DNA of 64,000 nt from Burkholderiaceae bacterium (GTDB lineage: Bacteria; Pseudomonadota; Gammaproteobacteria; Burkholderiales; Burkholderiaceae_D): positions 124,001 through 188,000 of the forward strand of contig JAOAUN010000025.1 of assembly GCA_030157545.1 (NCBI GenBank), given 5' to 3'. Positions 8,644-16,744 of the stretch are shown here, in pieces. Both the position numbers and the translations under genes were made by a program. Below the pieces are notes generated by a model, which was not told the origin of the DNA, searched no databases, and was given only the letters and a program-made list of their open reading frames with translations. Every line of letters begins with the position of its first letter. The first letter of the stretch is position 1.

Positions 8644-9111
8644 TTAGGCATGTAGATGCATATTGCTTGAACCCATACCAGGAAGTGAAGGTGCTTCAGT
8701 ATTATCACCGGTAACATATTTTGTCCATGTTCGGACTATGCTGGTGAAATTGTTCATGCCCTCTTGCAGATCCATCAAGCTCAAATTATCGAGGCAGAGT
8801 TCACAGCTCAGAATCAGTGCCCCCTTCGGACCTGCCAATCCAATCTTTACGCCTCCGGTTTCGCGCCACAGTAAGTTATAACAGAGCAGCGTCTCATAGA
8901 TAGGCAATTGCAGAGAATCATTTGGACTGCCCAGCTCGGATGAAAGAATCATACGTGCCGGATCTTCTGAAGCTTCAATAATAACAATGGTTTCGTCAGA
9001 ATATTGTATTGCCCAGCTAGGCTCATCAGTCTGAACTACCGCATCAATATCAGCGCTTGCAGGGCCGAGTTCCTGAATCAGGTTTTGAATTTTTTCAATT
9101 GTACTGGCCAT
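8644..9111 (-). CDS. CesT-family type III secretion chaperone (copy 2)
   Basis: This small acidic protein of 155 residues has the profile of class I type III secretion chaperones (CesT/Tir chaperone family): an N-terminal helix (IEKIQNLIQELG), strands with WAIQYSDETIVIIEA, a L.LPIYETLLCYNLLWRETGG helix-turn, then GPKGALILSCELCLDNLSLMDLQ. Such proteins dimerise and hold effectors in a secretion-competent state in the cytoplasm. It is about 45% identical by eye to the other copy at 9386-9850. GGAAGG precedes the ATG. It probably serves one of the two effector-like proteins encoded immediately downstream; which chaperone serves which protein cannot be told. Confidence 0.83.
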   Translation of the reverse strand: MASTIEKIQNLIQELGPASADIDAVVQTDEPSWAIQYSDETIVIIEASEDPARMILSSELGSPNDSLQLPIYETLLCYNLLWRETGGVKIGLAGPKGALILSCELCLDNLSLMDLQEGMNNFTSIVRTWTKYVTGDNTEAPSLPGMGSSNMHLHA

Positions 9112-9126
9112 GATTTACCTTCCACA

Positions 9127-9354
9127 TCACATGATGAATTTCGACTTGATATCTTCAACGTGTTCTTGTGCCCTATCCTGTAAGGTTTTCACATTATCGA
9201 TTGCGTTTGATAAGCGGATTACCTTTGCTTCATCACCATAATTAATTTTTATTTTGCCTGTGACTGCTGCGCTGCTGGCTTGTCGCTGAGTTGCCGCAGA
9301 AGGTTCTGCTGTTGGCATACTTAAAGGTTTAGTCGATATATTATTCGGACCCAT
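9127..9354 (-). CDS. Small protein of unknown function between two chaperone genes
   Basis: The gene encodes 75 residues if it starts at ATG 9354, which has AAGGA at the correct distance; the frame is open 13 codons further, but that start would overlap the upstream chaperone gene. The first 35 residues are polar and rich in Ala, Ser and Pro. The second half (DEAKVIRLSNAIDNVKTLQDRAQEHVEDIKSKF) is probably helical. It is tightly packed between two CesT-like genes (31 and 15 bases). The helical C-terminus loosely recalls FlgM, but the match is not convincing. It could be a small secreted substrate, a needle-type protein or a regulator. Confidence 0.6.
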   Translation of the reverse strand: MGPNNISTKPLSMPTAEPSAATQRQASSAAVTGKIKINYGDEAKVIRLSNAIDNVKTLQDRAQEHVEDIKSKFIM

Positions 9355-9385
9355 CATGCTTCCTTTCTTGTTGCTGATTTTAAAA

Positions 9386-9850
9386 TCAAGCACCTAAATG
9401 CAGCATGTCTACAGGCGCTGGCATTTGAGTTGTCTGTTCTGCTTCACCGGTCACATAGACACTCCATACCTGCCCTATGCTGACAAAATTACTCAACACA
9501 GTTTGCAAGTCATTAAGCATGAGGTCAGTCAAATACAGATCATAAAGAAGCATTAATTCGCCATTAGGTCCCGCCAATGCCATCTTCACGCCTCCGGTAT
9601 CTTTCCACAGAAGGTTGTAGCAAAGCAGGGTTTCATAAACAGATAATTGCATGCTTTCAGAAGGTATTCCCAGCATACTAGCGAGCACTACGCGATCAGG
9701 ATTTGCCGCCCATTCGAGGGTGATTATGGTCTGATCGTCAAACTGGATTGCCCAATTTTCTTCTTCGCTTTGAATAACGGCATCTATTTCAGGCATCGCA
9801 GGTCCGATCTCTTCCATCATGATCTGCATGCGTTCCAGATTGGTAGCCAT
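9386..9850 (-). CDS. CesT-family type III secretion chaperone (copy 1)
   Basis: The protein has 154 residues and is a paralogue of the copy at 8644-9111. The shared features are an N-terminal helix (LERMQIMMEEIGPA), a WAIQFDDQTIITLEW strand pair, SVYETLLCYNLLWKDTGGVK, and a GPNGELMLLYDLYL segment. Length, acidity and the absence of signal or membrane segments fit a cytoplasmic class I effector chaperone. The ATG is preceded by GAGGAG. It is the first gene of the probable chaperone operon; about 215 bases of AT-rich DNA upstream separate it from the NDH-2 terminator and should hold the promoter. The presence of two related chaperones implies that at least two substrates are exported, consistent with the two effector-like genes. 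Confidence 0.83.
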   Translation of the reverse strand: MATNLERMQIMMEEIGPAMPEIDAVIQSEEENWAIQFDDQTIITLEWAANPDRVVLASMLGIPSESMQLSVYETLLCYNLLWKDTGGVKMALAGPNGELMLLYDLYLTDLMLNDLQTVLSNFVSIGQVWSVYVTGEAEQTTQMPAPVDMLHLGA

Positions 9851-10002
9851 TTTTTCTCCTCAATAAATTTTATTTTGGGGGAGCATTGTTTTCTGATGTT
9901 TATGTGAAATTAAGCAACAGATAGTTCCGATTACTTCCAAAAATTAAAATTAGGACTGTCTTCGGAGACTGAATTTATACTTAACAGCAATTTTTAAGCA
10001 TG

Positions 10003-10042
10003 AAAAAAGCCGGCTCTCCGGATTCATCCGGAAAGCCGGCTT
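10003..10042 (-). terminator. Terminator of the NDH-2 gene
   Basis: A long stem (AGCCGGCTTTCCGGAT with ATCCGGAGAGCCGGCT, near-perfect) is followed on the minus strand by a run of six T. It lies 25 bases after the NDH-2 stop codon. Confidence 0.88.
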
Positions 10043-10066
10043 GGCTTTATCTTTACTGAAATTTCT

Positions 10067-11431
10067 TTAGTGCAATTTCACCCGAGGTGAAGTTTTGCTG
10101 CGCAACCATTGCGCGATCGTATCGACCAGCATTCTTAAAATGCCGTGCAGAGCCATTTGATGATGACGATACAGGGATAGATAAAGCAGGCGAGCCAAAA
10201 ACCCCTGTATCTTGACTGAACGACCCACCAGACGCCCCATCAGGTTGCCGACTGTTTCGAAATTTCCCAGTGAAATTAACGATCCGTGGTCATGATAAGT
10301 AAAGGTAGGCAGGCTCTTGCCTTCCAGGCGACGACGCATGGCTGTGACCAGCAAGCTTGCCTGCTGATGCGCTGCTTGCGCTCTTGGAGGTACTGACTTT
10401 CCCGTAGCTGGCCATGGGCAACTCGCACAGTCCCCAAATGCAAAAATATCGGGGTCAGTAATGGATTGCAAAGTCTGTGAAACGATAACTTGTCCAATAG
10501 GATTAGTGGGTAAACCAACTCGTCCGAGTACCGCCGGCACTCTTATGCCACCGGCCCAGACAGTCAGGTCACTCGGCGTTACTTTGCCGCTGGCTGTCAA
10601 AACTCCGTCCTGCTTAACCTCGGTGACCTTGTCGCCAGTCATGATGCTGACATCCAGTGTGCCCAGCAATTGAGCGGTAGCTGCGGCAATGCGCGTTGGA
10701 AGTGGCGGCAAGATGCGTGGTCCGGCCTCTATCAATGTGATGTTGATATCGCGCTCAGGATCAAGATGGTGCAAGCCGTATGCAGCAAGGACTTGTGCAG
10801 TGCCGCGCAGTTCGGCGGCGAGCTCTACGCCGGTTGCGCCACCGCCGATGACGACGACATTGACTTTTTGTTGTTCCAGTCCGTCTGATTCAGTCAAACG
10901 GGTTTGCGCGCGCATGCAGGCAGCAAGCAGCCGTTTTCTGACGGTCTCTGCCTGATTGACCGTATCAATTGCCATTGCATGTTCAGCTGCGCCGGGCACG
11001 CCAAAAAAGTTCGTCACGCTGCCAATTGCCAGCACCAGGGTATCAAACTGGATGGCGCGTTCCGGCAAAATCGGTGTGCGTTCTTCATCTAGCATTGCCG
11101 AAATAGTCACTGTCTTGTTCACGCGGTCCAAGTCTAGCAATTCACCCTGCTGGAATTCAAAATGGTGCCAGCGAGCCTGTGCCACATATTCAAGCTGATG
11201 GGCATTGGCGTCCATGCTACCGGCAGCGACTTCATGCAATAGCGGTTTCCACAGATGGGTTGCTGCTTTGTCTACAAGAACAATATGCGCCTTACCGGAC
11301 TTGCCTAGCTGGTCTCCCAGTTTGGTGACTAGTTCAAGCCCCCCTGCCCCACCGCCAATGACGACTATACGGTGCATTTTTGTGGTGGCATGTTGAGGCG
11401 CGATCCTGACCGGATTGAGAGTAGGTTGCAT
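10067..11431 (-). CDS. ndh: Type II NADH dehydrogenase (NDH-2)
   Basis: This 454-residue flavoprotein transfers electrons from NADH to quinone at the membrane without pumping protons. The FAD-binding motif is IVVIGGGAGGLELVTKLG near residue 22; the NADH-binding motif is VVVIGGGATGVELAAEL at about 175-190. The second FAD contact, IFAFGDCASCP, comes later and is followed by the PPRAQAAHQQA quinone-side motif. The C-terminal region with hydrophobic and basic residues (FLARLLYLSLYRHHQMALHG) fits membrane attachment. ATG 11431 was chosen because GGAA lies at good distance; the frame begins seven codons earlier. It is monocistronic, with a strong terminator after it. The gene is transcribed away from prkA, and their 200-base gap holds both promoters. 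Confidence 0.93.
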   Translation of the reverse strand: MQPTLNPVRIAPQHATTKMHRIVVIGGGAGGLELVTKLGDQLGKSGKAHIVLVDKAATHLWKPLLHEVAAGSMDANAHQLEYVAQARWHHFEFQQGELLDLDRVNKTVTISAMLDEERTPILPERAIQFDTLVLAIGSVTNFFGVPGAAEHAMAIDTVNQAETVRKRLLAACMRAQTRLTESDGLEQQKVNVVVIGGGATGVELAAELRGTAQVLAAYGLHHLDPERDINITLIEAGPRILPPLPTRIAAATAQLLGTLDVSIMTGDKVTEVKQDGVLTASGKVTPSDLTVWAGGIRVPAVLGRVGLPTNPIGQVIVSQTLQSITDPDIFAFGDCASCPWPATGKSVPPRAQAAHQQASLLVTAMRRRLEGKSLPTFTYHDHGSLISLGNFETVGNLMGRLVGRSVKIQGFLARLLYLSLYRHHQMALHGILRMLVDTIAQWLRSKTSPRVKLH

Positions 11432-11655
11432 AGTTTTTTCCACTGAAATCATGACTGACAGTACTAATTTCTGCCAATGTTAGATGTTTAAATTGAGCAG
11501 TATTGTACTTTGTTGCCATTAATCCTAGCTTTCTATCGCACCAATAGTTCTGCTGCGTCAGACGAAACTATATGGCGCTCTCTTATGGCGAACCCTTATA
11601 GGTCTTGCATTGTCCACTTGTCAGATGCTTTTACATTCGACAGGGAGAACAGAGC

Positions 11656-13605
11656 ATGGCAAGCATAGATAAAGAATGGAGTACGCAGAATCAGGAAAAT
11701 TTCATGCAGAGCTTGTTGGCATTTACGCGTGAACATAAGGCTGTTTACTGGACGGGGTCACTTTCTCAATTTCTGGAGAAAATTCTGCCAGCTGATCCGC
11801 ATGCTGTTGTCCGCAGTTCTCATCAATATATCTGGGACATGATTCGCTGGACGCGGCGAGAAGATGAGAATGGTCACTTCCGTACTCGCCTTTTTGATGA
11901 AGAACTATTTGGCGTCGATGAGGCAATTGAGCGCGTAGTGGACTATTTCAAAGCGGCCGCTGCAGGATCTGAAGTTGGCCGTCGGTTACTGTTACTGCTA
12001 GGTCCGCCATCGGGGGGTAAATCCACGCTAGTTATTCTGCTGAAGCGTGGCTTGGAAGAATATAGTTATACCGACGCCGGCGCCATGTATGGAATCTATG
12101 GCTGCCCAGTGCACGAGTCGCCTTTGCATTTGATACCGCATACTTTGCGACCGAATTTCCGTGAAACCTATGGCGTTGATATCAGCGGGGAAATGTGTCC
12201 GCACTGCCGGATGCGTCTTGAGCAGCAATTTAATGGCGATTTCCTGCAAATGCCGGTCGAGCGAATTTTCATCTCAGAGGCCGGGCGTAGTGGCATTGGT
12301 ACTTATGCGCCGCATGATCCGACGACAGCTGATCTGGCTGATCTGGTTGGCTCCGTTGATTTATCCAAAGTAGCTGAATACGGCGATGAAGGCGATCCGC
12401 GCGCCTGGTCCTGGTCAGGCGCGGTCTACGCAGCAAGCCGCGGCATGCTGGAGATGATTGAAATTTTGAAGGTGAAACGCGAATTCTTGTATCTGCTGCT
12501 GACCCTGACGCAAGAGAAAAACGTGAAAGTCTCGCGCTTTCCCTTAATTTATCTCGACGAAACAATACTGGCACATACCAACCTGGCCGAATTCAGGAAA
12601 TTTTTGCAGGAGAGTGAAAACGAAGCACTCCTTGACCGTATGGTAATCATTCAAGTGCCTTACACACTGAACTTCAAGGATGAAGCACGTATATACAAAA
12701 AACTGATTTCATCAGCGGCACCTGCTTTTCGTGAAGTCCATCTAGACCCGCATGTGTTACATGCGGCAGCCGTCTTCGCGACCTTGACGCGGTTGCATGA
12801 GGGAGAGGAAAAAGATCAGGAGTTAGGCAAGCGCGTAAGAATCTATGCAGATGAAGAAGTTGAAGGCGTCAATCGCGCTGACGCAGAGCGTACACGCCAG
12901 AAAATGCCTGATGAAGGTCTGGGTGGCGTATCTCCCCGATTTGTAATTAATGCCTTGTCAAATGCCATCATTCAGTCCGATACCAAAAGTCTTACAACCA
13001 TGGATGTGCTGCTTGCACTAAAAGATGCGATCGACAGCGATGCACGCATTGATCCAAAAAAGAAGCGCAAATGGATCGACTATCTCGTGTTAGCTCGCAA
13101 GCATTTCTATAATCGCTGGGTTAAGGAGGATGTTCACAAGGCGTTGTTTGTGTCTTTTGAACAAGAAGCTCAAGACTTGCTTGAAAAATATCTGGATGAA
13201 GTCGAAGCCACACTGGACAACCGCCAGATTCGTGACCCGATCACGAATGAAGAGCGGCGACCGGATGAGCGATTTTTACGCTCGGTGGAAGAGAAGATTC
13301 ATATCTCGGATTCCGGCAAGCTGTCATTCCGGCAAGAGGTCGTGCGTAAGGCCATGGGCGCCTACAAACGGGGCGAAAAATTCAATCTCGACAGTCATGC
13401 TCAGTTACACGATGCGGTGCAACAGTATTTGTTCGAGCAAAGGCGCGATGTCTTACGGCTTGTAAGTTCGAGTAGCCGGCCGGATGAGGAAGTGCGCCAG
13501 AAAATTTCTATCGTTGAAAAAAGGCTGGTCGATGAGTACGGCTATGACAGCCACAGTGCTCGCGAAGCCTTGAATTATGTGACGACATTGTTGGCGCAAG
13601 AATGA
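11656..13605 (+). CDS. prkA: PrkA-type serine protein kinase (YeaG)
   Basis: The 649-residue protein belongs to the PrkA family. It has an AAA-like N-terminal module with Walker A GPPSGGKSTLV (about residues 116-126) and a C-terminal kinase-like PrkA domain. The zinc-like CP.C.M segment (MCPHCRMRLEQQF) around 180 is usual in the family. In enterobacteria YeaG is induced by starvation and nitrogen stress and in Bacillus it affects sporulation. GGGAG lies eight bases before ATG 11656; the frame extends upstream without a better start. It leads the conserved trio with yeaH and spoVR. The biochemical output is not settled even in well studied species. Confidence 0.94.
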   Translation: MASIDKEWSTQNQENFMQSLLAFTREHKAVYWTGSLSQFLEKILPADPHAVVRSSHQYIWDMIRWTRREDENGHFRTRLFDEELFGVDEAIERVVDYFKAAAAGSEVGRRLLLLLGPPSGGKSTLVILLKRGLEEYSYTDAGAMYGIYGCPVHESPLHLIPHTLRPNFRETYGVDISGEMCPHCRMRLEQQFNGDFLQMPVERIFISEAGRSGIGTYAPHDPTTADLADLVGSVDLSKVAEYGDEGDPRAWSWSGAVYAASRGMLEMIEILKVKREFLYLLLTLTQEKNVKVSRFPLIYLDETILAHTNLAEFRKFLQESENEALLDRMVIIQVPYTLNFKDEARIYKKLISSAAPAFREVHLDPHVLHAAAVFATLTRLHEGEEKDQELGKRVRIYADEEVEGVNRADAERTRQKMPDEGLGGVSPRFVINALSNAIIQSDTKSLTTMDVLLALKDAIDSDARIDPKKKRKWIDYLVLARKHFYNRWVKEDVHKALFVSFEQEAQDLLEKYLDEVEATLDNRQIRDPITNEERRPDERFLRSVEEKIHISDSGKLSFRQEVVRKAMGAYKRGEKFNLDSHAQLHDAVQQYLFEQRRDVLRLVSSSSRPDEEVRQKISIVEKRLVDEYGYDSHSAREALNYVTTLLAQE

Positions 13606-13710
13606 ATCAGATAATTGCAAACGATGTGCTTGCAGGCCTGTCTAAATTATATGAATCTTTTTGAATAAATTATTGAGTCAGTTTTGAATGGTAAGGATGA
13701 AAGGCAACGG

Positions 13711-14880
13711 ATGACAGCACACAGCACGATCTCTGCCGGTTCGCCGTGGTATGCCTTGTTTTCGCGAGGCGCTCGCGACTGGCTACGCCATAACGAGAAA
13801 GTGCGGCAAAGTGTGCAGAAAAGCTTGCCCGATCTGGTTGCTTCTTCTGATTTGATTACAGGATCTCAGGAGCGTACCGTGCAATTGCCGGTGCGAATGC
13901 TTGAGCATGCGCGTTTCAGACTTTCCGATCCGCAGAATGACAGTTGGCGTAGTGCTGGTCAGGGTCGGGGACAACCAGGTGATGTGCTTCGGCCAGTTCA
14001 GGATGGTAGTGACGATGATGAAGCCGAGGGCGATAGCAGCGAGGGAGAAGTACGCCTGTTACTCGAGCTTAAGGTCGATGATATTGTTGACTGGCTGTGG
14101 GAAGAATTGAAGCTGCCCGACTTGCAGCCAAAAAGAAAGCTCAGCCTGAATGAAGCCGAGTATGTGCGTGAAGGATGGGACAGGCATGGTGCCCGTGCCC
14201 GTCTGGACAGGCGGCGTACCGTCAAAGAAGCGGTCAAGCGGCGCGCGCTTCAGCAGGATCCGGTGCCATTTTCGAATGAAGACCTGCGTTTTCGCCAACT
14301 TGTGCAACGACGTCGTCCGGCAACCAGCGCCGTAGTGTTATTTACGCTGGACGTCTCAGCCAGCATGACAGAAGCTGAGCGAAAACTTGCAAAGACTTTT
14401 TTCTTTTTTGTTTTGCAAGGCATACGCCGAAAATACGGCAAGGTCGAAACGCGCTTCATTGCCCATACAACGCAGGCGTGGGAATTTAGTGAGAGTGAAT
14501 TTTTTCAAGTCACAGGTACTGGTGGTACCGGAGCTTCAACAGCATTCAAGCTGGCCATTGACATGATAGAGGCCGAATATGATCCGGAGCATTACAACGG
14601 CTATTTGTTCTATGCGTCAGACGGTGAAAATTTTACGGAAGATCGGGGCGCGGCCATGACGGGATTGGCGAAGCTGACCAGCCTGCTCAATTATGTTGGC
14701 TATGTCGAAACTGTTCCTGGTACGCCGCGCGCTTCGGAAACAGAAATGAAAATGATCTCCAACCAGCTCGAACGCGATGGAGCGGCGATCGGTAATTGTG
14801 TATTAAGCCAGCCCGATGATGTCTGGAAAGCGATCCGCAAATTTTTTGTGCAGGAAGCCAGTCGCAACGAGGACGCATAA
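13711..14880 (+). CDS. YeaH/YhbH family protein (DUF444, VWA-like)
   Basis: This 389-residue protein belongs to the UPF0229/DUF444 family that accompanies PrkA. The N-terminal third is basic and probably flexible, with an acidic stretch (DGSDDDEAEGDSSEGE). The C-terminal half is a von Willebrand A-like domain with a metal-binding DVSASMTEAE motif and a GGTGASTAFKLAIDMI helix. ATG 13711 has AAAGG upstream and matches the family N-terminus (ISAGSPWYALFSRGARDWLRHNEKV); a TTG nine codons earlier is less likely. The 105-base gap after prkA holds no obvious terminator, so co-transcription is likely. Its stop overlaps the spoVR start (ATAATGG). The role is unknown; it probably acts with PrkA in stress adaptation. 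Confidence 0.93.
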   Translation: MTAHSTISAGSPWYALFSRGARDWLRHNEKVRQSVQKSLPDLVASSDLITGSQERTVQLPVRMLEHARFRLSDPQNDSWRSAGQGRGQPGDVLRPVQDGSDDDEAEGDSSEGEVRLLLELKVDDIVDWLWEELKLPDLQPKRKLSLNEAEYVREGWDRHGARARLDRRRTVKEAVKRRALQQDPVPFSNEDLRFRQLVQRRRPATSAVVLFTLDVSASMTEAERKLAKTFFFFVLQGIRRKYGKVETRFIAHTTQAWEFSESEFFQVTGTGGTGASTAFKLAIDMIEAEYDPEHYNGYLFYASDGENFTEDRGAAMTGLAKLTSLLNYVGYVETVPGTPRASETEMKMISNQLERDGAAIGNCVLSQPDDVWKAIRKFFVQEASRNEDA

Positions 14881-16274
14881 TGGCGCAGACACAAGCTGAA
14901 CTCGAAAATTACACTGCCCGTATCGAACAACTTGCACAACAGCTTGGGCTGGATTACTACCCGGTTGATTTTGAACTGGTGCCCAATAATTTCATGATGG
15001 AGATTGCCGTATACGGACTACCGGTACGCATGCCGCATTGGTCATTTGGCGTGCGCTACATTCATCAGTTGATTCGCCAGGGAATGGGGCATTCACGCAT
15101 TTTCGAAGTGATGTTTCCGGGAGATCCATGCCATGCTTACCTTGTTAATAATAATTCCGTCGCTGAAAATACGTTGGTGGTTGCGCATGTAATCGGGCAT
15201 GCAGATTTTGCAAAGAATAATCATTTATTTCGCCGTTTCATGGAAATGGCAGGTGGCCAGATTTTGCAGCAGGCAGCCAAGCGTGCGCATAGCATTGAAA
15301 ATGCACTGGAACAGTTTGGTCAGGAGCGCGTCGAATCTATCCTTGATGCAGCCTTGGCGCTGGAGCCGCATATTGATATCGACCAGCCACTTCATCGTCA
15401 GGACTATGCGGATTTTCATGATAAAAAAAACGAGGGCAATAAACATGAATCAAGTGACGCAGATCAATTCGGTTGTCGCTATCACCGGCTGCCAGGAGAG
15501 GCAGTCACGCTAACTCCTGAGTGCGAGCAGCGCGCAGCAATACCTCCCAGGCCTGAATTTGATTTGCTCTGGTTTATCGCCCACTACGCGCCAGAGCTGG
15601 AAGGCTGGGAGCGCGATATCTTTCTGGCCGTGCGTGAAGAGTCATATTACTTTTACCCTGTATTTGCTTGTCAGATCATGAATGAAGGATGGGCATCTTA
15701 CTGGCATGCGCGTCTATTACGCGAAGCAGATTTTTTACCTGGTGACTTATATGTCTCAGCGATCAAGGCACATTCTGATGTAGTGCGTCCGTATGCAGCA
15801 GACAACCAACTTTCACTGGCCATCAATCCTTACCATCTGGGATTTTCGATCTGGGAAGAACTGATAGACAAGCATGGTCTGTCAGTAGCACGTCAGATTT
15901 GCAAGGATGAGGATGACTTTGGATTTATCCGTAATTACCTGAGTACGGAATTAGCCGAAAAACTGGATTTATTTGTGTACGAGACAGACCATGAAGGCGG
16001 GATACGAATTGCCGATAGGGACATTCATCAAGTTCGCGAAGCAATACTGGCGTCTAAATTCAACTATGGCGCACCTCGCATTGCGGTTTCGCGCTTGCAT
16101 ATCGACGGCAGTCTGGAACTGATTCAAGATCATCAGAGTGATGGCCGGGGTTTGGACCTGGGACGGGCTGAGCGCGTGCTCGACTATATTGCGCGAGTCT
16201 GGAGGCGGCCGGTCAGTCTGCAAACCATAGGAGCAAGCGGAAATCCGCGCGTCATTAGCAGTCGTAATAATTGA
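14880..16274 (+). CDS. SpoVR family protein
   Basis: The 464-residue protein is a SpoVR/YcgB homologue: the N-terminus ARIEQLAQQLGLDYYPVDFELVP, the central HxxGHxDF segment (HVIGHADFAKNN), and MNEGWASYWH are family hallmarks. The histidine-rich and glutamate motifs (HVIGH, EGWASYWH) suggest metal binding, but no reaction is known. In Bacillus SpoVR affects the spore cortex; this non-sporulating relative keeps it with prkA and yeaH as one unit. The ATG at 14880 overlaps the yeaH stop, so translation is probably coupled. The gene ends eight bases from the convergent pilus operon. Confidence 0.93.
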   Translation: MAQTQAELENYTARIEQLAQQLGLDYYPVDFELVPNNFMMEIAVYGLPVRMPHWSFGVRYIHQLIRQGMGHSRIFEVMFPGDPCHAYLVNNNSVAENTLVVAHVIGHADFAKNNHLFRRFMEMAGGQILQQAAKRAHSIENALEQFGQERVESILDAALALEPHIDIDQPLHRQDYADFHDKKNEGNKHESSDADQFGCRYHRLPGEAVTLTPECEQRAAIPPRPEFDLLWFIAHYAPELEGWERDIFLAVREESYYFYPVFACQIMNEGWASYWHARLLREADFLPGDLYVSAIKAHSDVVRPYAADNQLSLAINPYHLGFSIWEELIDKHGLSVARQICKDEDDFGFIRNYLSTELAEKLDLFVYETDHEGGIRIADRDIHQVREAILASKFNYGAPRIAVSRLHIDGSLELIQDHQSDGRGLDLGRAERVLDYIARVWRRPVSLQTIGASGNPRVISSRNN

Positions 16275-16282
16275 CATGAAAA

Positions 16283-16744
16283 TCAATATTCTAATGAAAG
16301 CAGAATGCTTGCAGAATAACTACCAGCGCTCGCCCGATGTTGTCCGGCGAAGATCTGACCGTAAATTGGAATTGTAAATACTTTGTGCCCCACTACAGTT
16401 TCATTTATTGCGATCCAGCTATCATCGGCTAGTGCGATACTGCGGCGCGCATCGCGGTATAAGCTGAAGATCAGTTGCTCGCCACCATCCGTTCCTTGTA
16501 GCACGCGTAGTGCACCTCCGGAAATTGCCCCTATCAGTTTGATGCGAAATGCTGCTTGCTCACCAGCCATGGTGGCCTGACAGTCGATCTGAACCATGGT
16601 GTCGCTCTCCAGGGCGAGCGATGCCAGCGGATCATAAACGCCAAATGCCAGATTCGGCAGAGATTGCAGTTGGCATTCTAGCGCTTGAGCTTTTCCAACA
16701 ATGAGTAATAAGCTAAACAGCACAGGCAGGATATGATGACTCAT
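16283..16744 (-). CDS. Spore coat U domain protein, operon A last gene (probable tip/minor pilin)
   Basis: The 153-residue precursor has a signal peptide (about 22 residues ending AQA). The rest is a spore coat U (SCPU) domain as in archaic chaperone-usher pili: an early Cys, the LAFGVYDPLA turn, a second Cys, IFSLYRDARRSI, and a C-terminal strand ending IYGQIFAG...YSASILLSLEY. The start overlaps the usher stop in an ATGA arrangement, so translation is coupled. In Csu-type systems the last SCPU gene encodes a tip subunit. The single-domain length is shorter than the two-domain CsuE tip adhesin, so adhesion function is uncertain. It has a close counterpart in operon B at 20673. Confidence 0.85.
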   Translation of the reverse strand: MSHHILPVLFSLLLIVGKAQALECQLQSLPNLAFGVYDPLASLALESDTMVQIDCQATMAGEQAAFRIKLIGAISGGALRVLQGTDGGEQLIFSLYRDARRSIALADDSWIAINETVVGHKVFTIPIYGQIFAGQHRASAGSYSASILLSLEY

